Shown here in pieces: positions 34,732 through 44,799 of a DNA stretch of 64,000 bases. The notes under the pieces were generated by a model. That model was not told the origin of the DNA, ran no database searches, and saw nothing but the letters and a program-made list of their open reading frames with translations. The DNA comes from Anodontia alba (lineage: Eukaryota; Mollusca; Bivalvia; Lucinida; Lucinidae). How positions within the stretch are numbered: position 1 is the stretch's first letter; each line of letters begins with the position of its first letter. The stretch lies in assembly GCA_964016985.1 (NCBI GenBank), contig OZ024821.1, positions 85,471,035-85,535,034 on the forward strand, given 5' to 3'. A program made the position numbers and the translations under genes.

Positions 34732-36075
34732 CGAGGGTTGTGCAAAAAGTTCTGACACTAATAGGCTTCCTTGGTTTTATCCCAGGTATATTTTAAAATG
34801 CTTCACTGCACTTGAATGGTGTGTTGAATAGCTAAGGATACCCATTTATTTCATGCAAATTGCTTTCCAACTGACCGAGTTATGTCAAATTGAAATAGAT
34901 GCAGTCATATACAATGACCAATTTACTTGTTACATTGGAACAAGGACCAGAAGACTGAAATTCGTAGCTATATTAAATGCCGCATTAGGCTTAATATAGA
35001 TTCAAAGCAGATATTTAATGAATTGTGTAGTCTATATGGACCTCAGACCATTTCAATGTGCAAAGTTTTTAGATTGGTTAAAGCTTTTAAAGCTGGGAAA
35101 TTTTCTGTTGAAGATGATACCCATCCTGGAAGGCCTAAAACCTCTGTTTCCAAGGCTAACATAGCTGCTGTAAAGATTGTGGTCAAACAGGATGCGCGAT
35201 TGTCTGTCAAAGATATAGCTAGTTGTACTGGCATATCAGAAGGCAGTGTGCAAACAATTCAGAAAAAGCGTTTGGACCTGAGAAAGGTTTGCGCTAGGTG
35301 GTTACCTCATTTGCTCACTGAGGAGCAAAAGACACAACACCTTAAATGTGCCCGGGAACTTTTGAAAATATACAAAGGCTGTAATAGTCGGGTTATTTCT
35401 AACTTGCTAACAGGTGATGATGAAACCTGGGTGCACATGTTTTAGCCACAAAGAAGGGCTGATAATAAGCAATGGAAGCTAAAAGATCAAAAATGCCCAT
35501 ATATTGCCAAGAGAACCATAAGTTCGAAAAAGATGTTGTACGCAATTTTCTTTAATTCAAGTGGGCCAGTCGTTCAAGTGCCTTGTCCATCTGATCATAC
35601 AGTCACTGGCCGATTCTACAAGAATTCTGTACTGAAGAAAGTGAAAGAGTTTTACAATAAGAAACGACCAAGCAAAGGATGGTCAGGAGTCCACCCTTTA
35701 CATGACAACGCCTCCTCTCATAAGTGTGAGGTTGTTAAGTCTTTTTTGGCTTCTGAAAAGGTGAAAGTTTTAAACCATCCACCTTATTCACCTGACCTGA
35801 GTCCCTGTGACTTCTTTTTATTTCCAAGGCTTAAGAAAATGCTTTCTGGAAATAAGTATACGTCTAGAAGTTCTCTTGGCAGCACTATTTATCAGTGTCT
35901 CCAACAGATACCAAAAGAAGACTATTTATCTGCTTTTCGCAACTGGGTAAAAAGGTTACAAAAATGTGTTTTAGTAAAGGGGGAATACTTTAAGGTTTGT
36001 AATAAAAATATGTTTGATAAAATGTAGCACTGAAGTAATCCAAACCCAGTGATAAAACTTTTTGCAGGACCCTTG
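34732..36075 (+). mobile_element. mariner element, 1344 bp
   Basis: ITRs CGAGGGTTGTGCAAAAAGTT (left) and, complemented, CAAGGGTCCTGCAAAAAGTT (right). TA flanks both ends (34730-34731 and 36076-36077). The target was the TA of GAGTTATCTG in a tandem unit, and the empty form is visible at 36226-36235. It carries one transposase gene with a single visible lesion. Confidence 0.93.
34927..36027 (+). pseudogene. mariner transposase with one in-frame stop
   Basis: About 366 codons in one frame. The N-terminal half has two helix-turn-helix-like stretches (TISMCKVFRLVKAFKAG, LSVKDIASCTGISEGSV) separated by HPGRPKT. The catalytic core has LTGDDETWVHMF (first Asp), PLHDNASSHK (second Asp), and YSPDLSPCDFFLFPRLK with the third Asp exactly 34 residues later. 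This is the D,D34D signature of mariner transposases. A TAG at 35443-35445 directly follows WVHMF. The reading frame then continues as PQRRADNKQW to the end, so no frameshift is needed. GDDETW has one more Asp than the usual GDETW. The first clear residues (LHWNKDQKTEIRSYIKCR) lack an obvious ATG, so the start may also be damaged. Confidence 0.9.
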
Positions 36076-36399
36076 TATCTGTCTGCCACACACCCATATT
36101 CTCATTTCCGAATGATAACTTGAGTAAATATCAATGGATTTTCACCAAACTTGGTGTGTGCATTGATTCTGTGGACGTCTAGTTTTGGATTGCAAATGGA
36201 AACATTTTGTCAATTTTTTTACAGAGTTATCTGCCTGCCACATGCCATATTTTTGTTTCAGGACAATAATTTGAGTAAAATATCAATGAATTTTCACAAA
36301 ACTTAGTATGTGCATTGATATTGTGGCGATCTAGTTTGGGATTGCAAATGGGAAAATTACATCAACTAATGACAGAGTAATCTGCCCATCACAATGGGG

Positions 36400-36510
36400 A
36401 GTTATTATCGCTGATACAGTTCTAATGAGTACCTACAACATATATTTTCGTGAAGAAGTAAGAAAATTATCAGACTTTTTGGTTGAAAAAAATTGCCTTA
36501 TCTGGAACAC
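36400..36510. repeat. Half copy of foldback family A
   Basis: TTCTAATGAGTACCTACAAC and ATATATTTTCGTGAAGAAGT match the right arm only. It ends TTGCCTTATCTGG. Confidence 0.6.
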
Positions 36511-36529
36511 CGGTAAAGAGTTGATCTTT

Positions 36530-36960
36530 AAATCACCACTCTCAGCTGCAGACGACATTCTAATTTTTTTTTATATTTTTCTGAGAAGAGAAGGCTTGCC
36601 ATTTCATGTGAATCATCTGCTAGGCATACATTTCCCATGAAATATTAAGCCTTATTTCCTCTTAAAAAGAAATGTTTATTTCCGCTACAATTTAGAACTG
36701 AACTTTTAAGGTTAAGATATACAGATATACAGGGCCTGGTTGTGCAAAACTAACAGTGTCGTTAATTAATATATCATTAAAACTTTGATCATTAAATATG
36801 GTATACACACTAATATTTTTGCAAAAAAAAATGTGGGTAGCTTTTGCAAAAGCCTCAGGAAATAGTTTGCATGAAGTGTCAAAGCCTATTTTCTGGGGAA
36901 AAATAAGAAAAATATTGTCATCTGCTGAATTTTCCCAAAGAGTTTTAAAGGTTTAGTGAG
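36530..36960. repeat. Compound of three MITE fragments
   Basis: 36530-36710 is a foldback with CATTTCATGTGAATCATCTG. 36740-36850 is the left half of the GGGCC(C/T).GTTGT family. From about 36855 a foldback right arm follows (AGTTTGCATGAAGTGTC, TTTTCTGGGGAAAAATAAG). The abrupt joins indicate deletions or insertions. Confidence 0.6.
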
Positions 36961-37086
36961 CTAAAGATTACAGTCAGGTCCTGGAAAATATTGTATTGTT
37001 GTAAATTATGTTGTATTTGAAGCAACCAAAATAACGTTTAAACCAAAGGTTTAGTATTCTCTGTTTGAACCTTAAGCATGCTGAAT

Positions 37087-37303
37087 TTAACCACCCTTGT
37101 CATGCTGAACCCGGATATATCCTGCCTTTGCAAACAGTGTAGATCCAGATCAGTTGGCTTCTGAAGAAGCCAACTGATCTGGATCTTCACTGTTTGCCAT
37201 TAAGTATGTGAATTTATAGCTGCAATCTGGATCAAGTGATCTGATTGGCTGAAAATCAGAAGTGGGAGTGGCATCATAATTTATTCAGCAGGACAAGGGT
37301 TAA
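37087..37303. mobile_element. piggyBac-like MITE, copy 3
   Basis: TTAACCACCCTTGTCATGCT at the left (three extra bases) and TTCAGCAGGACAAGGGTTAA at the right. The hairpin GCAAACAGTGTAGATCCAGA with complement is nearly perfect. Confidence 0.8.
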
Positions 37304-38079
37304 TAAATATTAGGAGATGATCTATTAATCCTTACAACTCTGAGTTTCTTAAGTGGACTCTTCTGTCTATGAATGTGTCCATTAACATTTTCGGTGCCAA
37401 ATTTCAGACGGCATTTGTCGTCTGCTTTTTTATTTTAACAAACTATCACTTGGAAAGACTTTTATATGTAAAGTTGAAAGACTGAATGTCAAACAGCATA
37501 GATTCAGATGAGACAGTTCAATGAGCCATCTCATCTGGATCTATGCTGTTTGCAAAAGCCTATTATTATCGCCTGTGGCAGTGAAAGAGTTAACTCAATA
37601 AGGGATGTCACATAGACAAAAATTTGAAAACAAAATGGCAGAGAAGTGACAAAACAGAAAAAGGCAAACAGTGTAAATACTGATGAGATGGCTGGTATGA
37701 GCCATCTCATTTGGATCTACAGTGTTTGCAAAACCTTTTTTCTGGTCTGTGGAGTTGAGAGGGTTAAGGGGAGAGATGAGAGGCACCAAAGCTGAGTACT
37801 GGTAGTTGACTCATTTGACTGGGCTACTAAAGATTACAGCTTAAAGCCTGGCTTACACCCATCGGGTGAGTGGCAAACAGTGTAGACCCTGATAGGATGC
37901 TTACTGTTTGTCCAGGCCTGTCTGTCAGAATACATATAGTAACTATGGAATTAGATTAAATCAGACCCCTCAGAAGTTATTTTGGATCTGCCCTTGGATG
38001 AGCAGACTGATCTGAATCTTTGCTGGTATAAATGTCATAAGGCACTTTTTCTGATGCTACGGCACATTAAGTTTGTCCT
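37304..38079. repeat. Two more hairpin-core elements, no gene
   Basis: Hairpins at 37488-37556 (GTCAAACAGCATAGATTCAG, partner ATCTATGCTGTTTGC) and 37662-37734 (GGCAAACAGTGTAAATACTG, partner TCTACAGTGTTTGC). Outer borders read AGTTAACTC and GAGAGGGTTAAGG. A third, broken core lies at 37868-37925. Confidence 0.6.
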
Positions 38080-38293
38080 TTAACCCTTGTCCTGCTGAAC
38101 CCATATATACCCTGCCTTTGCAAATAGTGTAGATCCAGATCAGTTGGCTTCTGAAGAAGCCAGCTGATCTGGATCTGCACTGTTTGCCATTAAGCATGTG
38201 AATCTATATCAACAACCTTGATTAAGTTATCTGATTGGCTGAAAATTAGAAATGGGTGTGGCTTCTTACTTTATTCAGCAGGACAAGGGTTAA
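38080..38293. mobile_element. piggyBac-like MITE, copy 4
   Basis: TTAACCCTTGTCCTGCTGAA at the left and its exact complement at the right. The hairpin core is intact (GATCCAGATCAGTTGGCTTC and partner). Confidence 0.85.
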
Positions 38294-38368
38294 CAATATG
38301 TCGTCATCATGCTAAAAGTTAAACAATTGGCTGGTTGTCCACTAGTCAGCTGATACTGTTCTCTTTAC

Positions 38369-38578
38369 CCTAGATATCTGGACAGACAGGCCTGAGCAAA
38401 GTGTAGACCCAGATCAGATGCTGCAGAATGCAGCATCTGATCAGGGTCTACACTGTTTGCCTCTCAACCAGCATTTTTTGGGATACATCAGCAGTTAAAA
38501 ATGGATGAGTTAAAAGTTTAGGATAAGTATGGTGAGGAGTTGTGGTGTGTAAAATTTCGACTAAATATGGTATATTGT
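38369..38578. mobile_element. TTAGGGTAAATATGG-family MITE, copy 3
   Basis: TACCCTAGATATCTGGACAG, then ACAGGCCTGAGCAAAGTGTA. The hairpin is AGATCAGATGCTGCAG with partner. The right end has ACTAAATATGGTATA. Confidence 0.7.
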
Positions 38579-38617
38579 GTATTTTGATAAACATAATGAA
38601 CAAAGCTTACTTTGACA

Positions 38618-38862
38618 AGGTCTTTATGTTAATGCCTAGCGTGCTAGGTAAAATATTAAGCAGATGAAATTTTAAAGTATTTTTCTTACTTTTTTTTTTT
38701 TTTTTTCAAAAAAAACTAGGCTTCGACATTTCATGCAAATTGTCTCCCTTGGAGACAATTTGCATGAAAAGTCAAAGCCAGTTTTCTTGGAAAAAAAATA
38801 AGGAAAATATCATCAGTTTGTTGTCTGCTGAATTTGTCCAGAGAGTGGTGAAGGTTAATTCA
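38618..38862. mobile_element. Foldback element, well preserved copy
   Basis: GACATTTCATGCAAATTGTC, TCCCTTGGAGA, then the complementary GACAATTTGCATGAAAAGTC. Outer ATTTTTCTTA and AGGAAAATATCAT pair across a poly-T tract (38692-38707). Confidence 0.75.
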
Positions 38863-39167
38863 TGTGATAATTCAATCCCTTTTTGACTAAAGCTACTCAA
38901 AAACATAAATTAACCTATTTCAAATGCATTTGTCTCTAATAAGAATGACAGTATTCTCATCTGTCAATATTTTAACCTTTTTGTCTAGTGATGCATAAAT
39001 TATATTTATATGGTAACTGTAAATCAGCCAACTTTAAAGGTACAAGGTATTTTTCTTTATTATTATTTTTTTCTCAAAACTGTCTTTTGTAAAATTGTAT
39101 TTTACTTGAATTAGGATTGCATTGATTTAGGTGAGGTGCTTTTCTGTATTTTTACAAAAAAAAAAAA

Positions 39168-39358
39168 GAATCACTGCTTGCCATGGGTAAAAATTTCAGT
39201 GGAGCAAAGTTTTTAAATATTTTTCTTAATTTGTTCTTGAAAATAGGCTTTGGTATTTCACAGAAATTATTTGTATGAAATATGAAAGGATATTTTCTTG
39301 GAAGAATAAGAAAAAATATTATCTATTTGTCTTCTGCTGAATTTTCCTTAAGCATGCT
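39168..39358. repeat. Foldback element, diverged copy
   Basis: Blocks ATTTTTCTTAATTTGTTCTT, ATTTGTATGAAATATGAAAG and AAGAATAAGAAAAAATATTA match the 38618 copy. Confidence 0.6.
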
Positions 39359-39397
39359 GTGTTCATGTTTTCCTTCCATTCTAATGAGTATAGATCA

Positions 39398-40009
39398 ACT
39401 AAACTGACCTGTTGCTTTGACCTTTACATTATAGGGATCAAACATGGTTTTTCATGCATTAACATTTGCCAGGTCCCGTGGGAGGCTGCGGTTTTCAACA
39501 CCTCCCAAGGGACCTGGCAAATGTTAATGCATCGAAAAACCATATTCGATCCCTATTATTGCATAAAAACTGAAAACATTCGCAATATTTTTTGCATTAT
39601 TTTGTTTCGCCTTTTCATAGATGTCCTGCGAACGTAATTTCCACAGACTATGCTCGTTCTAGGGCCAGGCAGTACACATCTCATAACGGTAGTAAATCAG
39701 TGGCCCCGGTACAATCATATTGAAAGTTGCATAGCAGTGCATTAACAGCGCATGAATTGCCTTGTTAATACACGGCTTTTCGCCGGTTAATGCACGGCTG
39801 TTAATGACGTGCAACACTGCTTTTTATGCAATAATTAATGTTCATAAGAATATGTCCACTGTACAGTTTAGGCATGATAAGTAAGAAAAGTGTGTGTTCT
39901 ATGTGATACAGCTATTCATTCACCTGTAAAGATAATACCTGTTTTACCTGTCGGTGCAGTAAACATATAAACATTGTAATCAAAAGGTCAAAGCAATAGT
40001 CAGTTTAGT
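39398..40009. mobile_element. ACTAAACTGAC-ended MITE with long central palindrome
   Basis: Outer ends ACTAAACTGACCTGTTGCTT and, complemented, ACTAAACTGACTATTGCTTT. Inside, 39432-39563 is a near-perfect palindrome (GCATTAACATTTGCCAGGTC and partner, with GGGATC at each side). A third part repeats TTAATGCACGGC phrases. A partial relative is at 60262-60345. Confidence 0.7.
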
Positions 40010-40134
40010 CTGCCTATATCCATAAAATGTTTTCATATAGAAATTAGAAAACAGTTATGTATCTGATATTTTTCTTACCTAAGGCTATAGCCAAATAGGA
40101 AAGTGGTCTTATAGTAATAGCAAACAACATTCTG

Positions 40135-40379
40135 TTAACCCTTGTCATGCTGAATTAATTCAGATGCCACACCTACTTCTAATTTTCAGCCAATCAGATT
40201 ACTTGATCCAGGTTGTTGACACAAATTCAAATACTGAATGGCAGACAGTTGACACAAATTCAAATACTGAATGGCAAACAGTGTAGATCCAGATCAGCTG
40301 GCTTCTTTAGAAGCCAGCTGATCTGGATCTACACTGTTTGCTAAAGCATGAGATATCAGGGTTCAGCAGGGTAGGGTAA
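40135..40379. mobile_element. piggyBac-like MITE, copy 5, with internal duplication
   Basis: TTAACCCTTGTCATGCTGAA at the left and GGTTCAGCAGGGTAGGGTAA at the right (altered). A 31-bp segment containing TTGACACAAATTCAAATACT is duplicated in tandem at 40217-40278. Hairpin core intact. Confidence 0.8.
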
Positions 40380-40503
40380 ATAGATTTCATTTGTCTGAAA
40401 GATGTTAGAAGTGATAAAGCATTACAGCTGAGTGACTAACCAATGAATGTATCATATTCAACTTTGTGCATACTCAGTGAGTTAAAACTTTTGGACATAA
40501 AAG

Positions 40504-40738
40504 TTGTCCAAGTATTTAGGGTAAATACTGAACAATAAAATCCCAAAGTATAAAGACAGACAGGCCTGAGCAAACTATAGACCCAGATCAGAAAATGTAC
40601 AGAATACAGTGTGTGATCAGTGTCTGCACTCTTTGCCACTTACCGAACAGTTTTTTAGACACATCACCTTGTGGTAAAATGGTTTTGTACAGTAAAGAGT
40701 AAAAATGTCTCCATATTTAGGATAAATACGATACCTTT
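40504..40738. mobile_element. TTAGGGTAAATATGG-family MITE, copy 4
   Basis: TATTTAGGGTAAATACTGAA lies near the left. GACAGACAGGCCTGAGCAAA and a damaged hairpin follow. It ends CATATTTAGGATAAATACGA. Confidence 0.65.
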
Positions 40739-40769
40739 ATAATGACAGACAGGCCTGAGCACATAGTGC

Positions 40770-41000
40770 AAACCTCCAGTTTATATAAAAAAATATATCC
40801 CTGGGGGCTATCTAGCACTGCCTATGGGCTGTATATGTATATAAAATCAGGAAATCTTTAAACAACCTCCTCTGAAACTGTGGTGCCAATTTTCAGTAAA
40901 GTTATGTAGAGCATGTCCAGGCCTTCTGTTGAAGGGGGATTGATAGTTTGTTTCCAAGATGGCTGTCATGCCCATGTATGGTAAAAACATTTAACTCTTA
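40770..41000. repeat. Degraded satellite-unit fragment
   Basis: AATCTTTAAACAACCTCCTC, CAAGATGGCTGTCATGCCCA and AGTTTATATAAAA resemble single units of the family A type and the segment at 58935-59250. Confidence 0.45.
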
Positions 41001-41224
41001 AAGTGCTAATCATACTACAGCAGATGACACCTTGAAATTATTGTTGTTGCTTTTCTTTTATTTTTTCACTGAAAATGAGGCTTGATATTTTATGCTATGC
41101 AGATGATTCACATGAAATGCCAAGTCTTATTTTCTCTGAAAAATAATAATAATAAAAAAAAGAGTTGTCAGAAGACAACACAGCTCATCGGAAAGGGCTA
41201 TAAGGATAAGCAAACAATCTTTAT

Positions 41225-41531
41225 AGCTGGCCTCGGTGGCTCAGTTGGATGCGCCGTCCGACTGGAGACCAGGAGGTTGCGGGTTCAATCCCCGCCGAGG
41301 TCAGCAACATTCTTTCGTAGAGACTGATCATGAAATATTTTCTATGGTCATTCTCTCCCTTCCACTGATTCAAGAAGGGTAGTTGTCAGTTTCTTGCGAA
41401 AGAATTTGCACAAGACTGGTTAACTGCTTAGAGGACTAAGCCTGCCCAATAAACGTGTGGTTAAGTAAACTGACCACGCTCGACATGACCCTATTGGGTT
41501 GACTGGGTCGTAAAACCTCAACACAAACAAA
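41225..41531 (+). mobile_element. SINE 1, full-length copy
   Basis: Full tRNA-like head (GGCTCAGTTGGATGCGCCGT, GGTTCAATCCCC), body and tail. CAAACAATCTTTAT flanks both sides (41211-41224 and 41532-41545). Confidence 0.92.
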
Positions 41532-41545
41532 CAAACAATCTTTAT

Positions 41546-43016
41546 TAAATATTAAAGATTAAATGCAGAACTTAAACTTATATGAACTTAAACTTATATG
41601 ACCTGACTTTGATGTCTGAAGAATGTCAAAACTGAGGGTTAGGAAATATGCCATTGAAATATCTTCCCTTAGGTTGGCGTGGGCAAAATATGAAAGCTGT
41701 ATCTTACATGCTGATTCCCTTAGCTTGGTGTGGATGAAATATGAAAGCTATATCTTACATACTTCAGCAGTTATGTACTTTTCAAAAATTAAAGACAGCT
41801 GTTAATGACAGAGTATGACTTGACCTTGATCTGGGCAAAAGGTCAAACTGAGGAAGGGGTGTGTACTATTGAAAGGTCTTACCCTAAGGTAGGTGTCAGC
41901 CAAATATTAAAGCGGTATCTTGAATACTTCAGCAGTTACGAACACTTTTCAAAACTTAAACGCAGAGCTCAAACATGGATTTAAATGACAAAGTATGACC
42001 TGACTTGGACCTAGGCAGAAGGTCAGACTGAGGAAGGGATGTGTGATATTGAAAGGTCTAACCCTAGTGTTGGTGTGGGCCTAATATTAAAGCGGTATCT
42101 TGAGTACTTCAGCAGTTACAAACACTTTTCAAAACGTAAACGTAGAACTCGAACATGGGTTTAAATGACAAACTATGACCTGCCCTTGACCTAGGCAGAA
42201 GGTCAAACTGAGGACCGGGTGTGTGCTATCAAAAGGTCTTACCCTAAGGTAGTTGTGGGCCAAATGTTAAAGCGGTACCTTGAATACTTCAGCAGTTACA
42301 AACACTTATCAAAACTTAAACGCAGACCTCCAACATGGGTTTAAATGACAAAGTGTGACCTGACCTTGACCTAGGCAGAAGGTCAAACTGAGAAAGGAGT
42401 GGGTGCTATTGAAAGGTCTAACCCTAAGGCTGGTGTGGGCCAAATATTAAAGCTCTGTCTTGAAAACTTCAGCAGTTACAAACACTTTTCAAAACTTAAA
42501 CGCAAAACTTAACATGGGTGTAAATGACAAAGTAGTAACATTCTTTCGTGGAGATTGATCATGAAATATTTTCTACGGTCATTCTCTCCCTTCCGCTGAT
42601 TCAAGAAGGGCAGTTGTCAGTTTCTGGCGAAAGAATGTGCACAATACTGGTTAACAGCTTAGAGGACTTAGCTTGCCCAGTAAACGTGTGGTTAGGTAAA
42701 CTGACTGCGCTCGACATGACCCCATTGGGTTGACTGGGCCGTAAAACCTCAACACAAACAAACAAAATGACAAAGTAAGAACTGACCTTGACCTACATAA
42801 ATGGTCATACTCGGGAACTGGAGTATATGTTATTGAAAGGTCTTACACTAAGGTAGGTGTAGGCCAAATATGAAAGCAGTACCTTAAATAATTAAAAAAC
42901 TATGGACACCTTTGAAAACCTAAACATTGTGCAAACGCGGACGCCAACGCCGATGCCAACGCCTGGGTGACAACATAAGCTCTCCGGGGACATAGTCCCG
43001 GTGAGCTAAAAATAGA
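41546..43016 (-). mobile_element. Satellite-bearing element, third family (minus orientation)
   Basis: About seven units of ~175 bp share CTTGACCTAGGCAGAAGGTC, GAAAGGTCTTACCCTAAGGT and TACTTCAGCAGTTACAAACA. The right border holds a GCCAACGCC-rich leader and a hairpin (GGGGACATAGTCCCGG) followed by TGAGCTAAAAATAG. Complemented, this is a carrier 5' end (CTATTTTTAGCTCACCGGGA). The far border near 41546 was not resolved. A truncated SINE interrupts it at 42535-42764. Confidence 0.7.
42535..42764 (+). mobile_element. SINE 1, 5'-truncated copy
   Basis: Lacks the whole tRNA-like head and begins in the body (AACATTCTTTCGTGGAGATT). The tail is ACACAAACAAACAA. AAATGACAAAGTA flanks both sides (42522-42534 and 42765-42777), so it truncated during insertion, as LINE machinery does. 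Confidence 0.9.
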
Positions 43017-43239
43017 ACATTGTCTGCTACAATTTTGCTGAGGACTTTTAGGATTTAAAATTTTCTTTGCCAGAACCAGGAAATCTAAGGCTGAATATTG
43101 GTATATAGCTTGGTATAAAGTCTACCAAATATTGCTTTTAAAGGAAACAAAACAAAAAAAAAACAAAACAAAAACAAACAAAAAAAAACCCCAAAAAAAC
43201 AACAACAACAAGAGTGTTAAAATGTTTTTTGTTTGACTG

Positions 43240-43367
43240 TAGCATGGTAAAGATGGCATTCAGACAGATAGGCCTGAGCAAACAGTGTAGATCCAGAGCA
43301 GATACTGTGGAACGACGCATTTGATCTAGGTCTGCACTGTTCACCACTCAAAGACATATTAACACAT
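43240..43367. repeat. TTAGGGTAAATATGG-family fragment
   Basis: AGATAGGCCTGAGCAAACAG, the hairpin GTGTAGATCCAGAGCAGA, and a TCTGCACTGTTCACC partner. The outer right end is cut by the next element. Confidence 0.6.
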
Positions 43368-43500
43368 TATTACTGTAGTAACTTGATCTGGCGGAGAGTA
43401 TCACATGGAGTGGGTGAGCTGATATCATCGGATCACACAAGACGCAAAGCTCATCCATGAGACGTGATAGAGTACACCAGATTAAGTTACTACAGTAATG
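43368..43500. mobile_element. Small palindromic MITE, ~130 bp
   Basis: TTACTGTAGTAACTTGATCT pairs with AGATTAAGTTACTACAGTAA. Inner GAGTATCAC and GTGATAGAGTAC continue the fold. Confidence 0.8.
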
Positions 43501-43954
43501 ATGTTTTTATTATATACCTTATCTCATATTTTTGTTCATAATTTTTCTCATATCATATACTACACAAAAACCATGCAGACTTTTTTTGGGCATGTTTTTT
43601 TCTCTGTAACAGAAAAAGATGAAACATTTAAAATATATAAGGAATACTCTAAAATGGACTGAAACAGAATGAAACAAATGAAACAGACCAATAGCAGTTC
43701 TCTCTGATGGTCAGTTTCATTCATTTCATTTGTTACGAAACAGGATGAAACAGTTCAAACACTGATGTCATAGTTTTGGTTCCAATGCATAAAATGATAT
43801 TTGGTAATGTCACTGCAAAACCAAGGAACAGTGTAAACTAGGATAGTGATACCGAATTGGAAAACGATACTAACATGATACAGAAAGTTGTATTTTTGTG
43901 TCTGAAAGTTGCTAGTAGGCAGTGGTATTTTTAGTAGGGATATAATAAATAGAT
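43501..43954. other. Intron 2, no gene
   Basis: AT-rich, with a cluster of GAAACA/TTTCATT words (43620-43755) that can pair locally. Confidence 0.4.
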
Positions 43955-44575
43955 TGTCCAGTGGACTTGTTCAAAACTTAGGACAAGTATAATAAGGAGT
44001 ATCCTACTATTTAGTGTAAGTACAGTAGACCTGAGAAAACAGTATAGACCCCAGACCAGACACTGCAGAACACAGCAGAACACAGCATTTGATCAGGGTG
44101 CACAACAGTCGAACTTCAATGGCTCAAACATCTTTGGGGCTATGGAAATTTGTTCAAGACATGGGTAGTTCGAGCCACTGAGGGTTAATCATGGCACCAG
44201 TTCAGGAAGCAAATAGCGATAATTTAGGGAAATCTTTTCGATTTTCTACACAATGATTGTATGTTGAGTGTACTCATTAGAATTGCCTCGATGAGGCAGT
44301 TCTAATGAGTACACACAACATACAATTCCATGATAAAATAAGAAAAAATCCCTAAATATTTGTTTTTTTGAGCTATTGGAAGGATTTTGTAGGGACTGAA
44401 AAAAGAGTTCGAATCATCCATGGTAAATGAGCCATCTGTGTTCGAGCCATTGAGGTTATACTGTATTTGCCATTCCAACAGTAGTCCAATGAACTTGTTC
44501 AACAGGTAGTCCAGTGGACAGGTATGGTAATGAGTTAAGGTGTCCTAATATATATGTAAATATGACATCTTAACA
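43955..44575. mobile_element. TTAGGGTAAATATGG-family MITE, copy 5, split
   Basis: The left part (to 44105) has GTAAGTACAGTAGACCTGAG and a decayed hairpin. The right part (44464-44575) has TATTTGCCATT, GGTATGGTAATGAGTTAAGG and TATATGTAAATATGA. The element at 44106-44463 lies between. Confidence 0.6.
44106..44463. mobile_element. Pogo-like MITE, second copy, 358 bp
   Basis: CAGTCGAACTTCAATGGCTC at the left. The right, complemented, is CAGTATAACCTCAATGGCTC. The hairpin core GTACTCATTAGAATTGCCTC with partner is central. It has the same length as the copy at 6422-6779. A TA flank is clear only on the right. Confidence 0.8.
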
Positions 44576-44595
44576 TCATATACCATGCTATGGTC

Positions 44596-44772
44596 ATATT
44601 CAGCAGATGACAAACTGATGATATTTTTCTTATTTCTCACTGAAAATAGGATCTGACACTTCATGAAAATTAGGAGACAATTTGCATGAAATGCCAAATC
44701 CTTTTTGGAAAAATAAGAAAAATATTTCTGCATGTAGTCTGCTGAAAATTTTACCCAGAGTGCGAAGCATGA
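44596..44772. repeat. Foldback element next to coding exon 3
   Basis: CAGATGACAAACTGATGATA, ATTTTTCTTATTTCTCACTG and AGGAGACAATTTGCATGAAA, then AAATAAGAAAAATATTT and CTGCTGAAAATTTTACCC. It ends 27 bases before the exon. Confidence 0.7.
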
Positions 44773-44799
44773 AGGTAAATATGACATCTTAAATTTCAG

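Larger units (their letters stand above)
34456..36400. repeat. ~135-bp tandem repeat, split by a mariner
   Basis: Units share AATGATAACT.GAGTAAA.ATC, ACTTGGTATGTGCATTGATA and TTTGACAGAGTTATCTGC. About two units lie before and about two and a half after the mariner element (34732-36075). Confidence 0.75.

Noticed and set aside
37132..37200. microRNA precursor
   Set aside because: The hairpin is a repeated MITE core present in many copies; without small-RNA data it should not be called a microRNA.
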